From: Margaritifera margaritifera
Lineage: Eukaryota; Mollusca; Bivalvia; Unionida; Margaritiferidae
Reading direction: 5' to 3'
NCBI GenBank assembly: GCA_029931535.1
Contig: JAQPZY010001626.1
Location: 4,273,501-4,337,500 of the forward strand
Length of the DNA: 64,000 nucleotides
Below the pieces are notes generated by a model. That model saw only the letters and a list, made by a program, of their open reading frames with translations, was not told where the DNA came from and searched no databases. How positions within the stretch are numbered: position 1 is the first letter of the stretch; every line of letters begins with the position of its first letter. Of the stretch, positions 58,901-61,174 are shown in pieces. A program made the position numbers and the translations under genes.

Positions 58901-61100
58901 TCCAACTAACTCTTATGTATAACTTTTCCTTTCTATCCATTAGATACATCATGAAAGTCTATTATTCACAAACCATCGCTGGCGAATAGGTTGGCATACA
59001 TGACCTCCACCGGATTGTTGCTAATATTGAGTCAATCCACAAGGTATGCGAGTAAATTGTTTCATTGGATAGAATTCTGCGGTGGACGGTGCTTGGGGAT
59101 TCGTCAATTACATGTGATAGAACGACATCGTAATACACAAAATAAAACTTTCTTTCGTAATTTTAGGTATTAGAGTTCGGCATTTATAATTTTGTTCTGA
59201 ATAAGAATACACAAACATTTCCAGACGAGTCAAACACATTTTTAACTTCTGAACCTAGGTTTTAGTCATCCAAATTGCGGGGCCCGGATGGCACTGGTCT
59301 CAGGCGCTCGCCCTTACCGATCACTGACATCTCTTTTCTGCCCTTATGATTTCAAGTCTCGGCTCGGCCAACGTGGGTATGTGAGAAAGCTTGTCAGTAG
59401 CTTCCCGTGATGGATCTTTTTCAGGTTTCACAAAAAATTAACGTTTTTATTATTAGCTTTTATCATAAAGCATACTTTCTTTCTCTATATAGTACACTGA
59501 CATCCAGATACTTACCGTTGTGACTTGTATATACACTACACTGACATCCAGATACTTACCATTGTAACTCGTATATACACGGATATCCAGATACTTACCG
59601 TTGTGACTTGTATAACACTACACTGACATCCAGATACTTGCCGTTGTGACTTGTATATACACTACACTGACATCCAGATACTTACCGTCGTGATTCGCTT
59701 ATAACTGCACTAACATCTAGATACTTACCGTTGTGACTTGTATATACACTACACTGATATCCAGATACTTACCATTGTGGCTCGTATATACACTGATATC
59801 CAGATACTTACCATTGTAACTCATATATACACGGATATCCAGATACTTACCGTCGTGACTTGTATATACACTACACTGATATCCATATACTTACCGTTGT
59901 GACTCGCGTAGAACTGCACTAACATCTAGATACTTACCGTTGTGACTTGTATATATACTACACTTATATCCAGATACTTACCGTTGTGACTGGTATATAC
60001 ACTACACTGACATCTATATACTTACCGTTGTGACTCGGTAATAACTGCACTGACATCTATATACTTACCGTTGTGACTGGTATATACACTTCACTGACAT
60101 CTAGATACTTACCGTTGTGACTTGTATATATACTACACTGATATCCAGATACTTACCGTCTAGACTCGCTGATAAAAAGCGCCCAACTGCAAATAACATA
60201 CACCCAGATCTGCCGTCGTAAAATGCGCCGTCACATTAGGGTGTACTTGTTTGCTTGAAAACATTAGTACAACGAACAGCATAGATCTTGATGGGCTGGG
60301 TGCATTATGGGACAGCAATCTGGGTCTATAGTGTTTGCAGTAAAGCACGCTGTATACGAGTTTATACAGCATTTGATCACACGATGCATCTAGGACAAAT
60401 ATAACTGCAGAGTCGTTTAGAAAAAGGAACTGACATAGCGAAGTGTTCACACTCTTCCTTTAACACCGAATTCTAAATGATTCCACGAAAGTATACAAGC
60501 TATCGATATAACACCAAAGTTGTAACTGGTTCCACAGAAGTACTCACGCTATTGCTATAACACCGAAGTCTAACCAGTTCCACGGATCACGGAGGTATGT
60601 AAACTCTGCTAAAGCAAACCCACGAGCCGTAACCTTCACCATAGATTCCACTGTGTAGATGGCCGTGAACACTACCCTGTTGAAATAAAATATATACCTT
60701 TTCAGTTGGTACATTTGGTGTTTCACCTCAATATAAAATCCACTAACGATACCGAGGAGTAAAAATAGTTCAGAATTGATTGGGTAAATAACAGAATTGA
60801 TTGGGTAAATAACAGAAGCCAAAATATACCATTGGGACTTAAACTCAGGCACATTTGGCGATCAAGATATTTTTTAATGATCTTGATACGGTTAGGATGC
60901 AATTTCATCGTGTAAAGTTAAAGTAAATTTTTTTTTATACAAATTATTCTCAAGCAAATTCTGCATAGTCCATTGTTTATAACTCTACATTTGTCATATT
61001 AAACATAACAGATACGTGTAATTTATATATTGGACTACATAACAATATCCAACATTTACTAACAAGGGCAGAGTAGGGTTTAAGTAACCCCAGTTAAACC

Positions 61101-61174
<74 letters not shown>

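Larger units (their letters stand above)
57920..60547 (-). other. Nav1 intron with donor-site array
   Basis: 2628 bp. Holds a 40-bp triplet (58073-58196), a foldback/inverted repeat arm (58197-58805), a truncated SINE (59280-59414), the 44-bp donor-like array (59495-60170) and a dispersed-repeat copy (60175-60240). Confidence 0.8.

Noticed and set aside
57825..60547. Search for a second, mutually exclusive DI S3-S4 exon as in vertebrates
   Set aside because: No second copy of the S4 motif was seen in the flanking introns.
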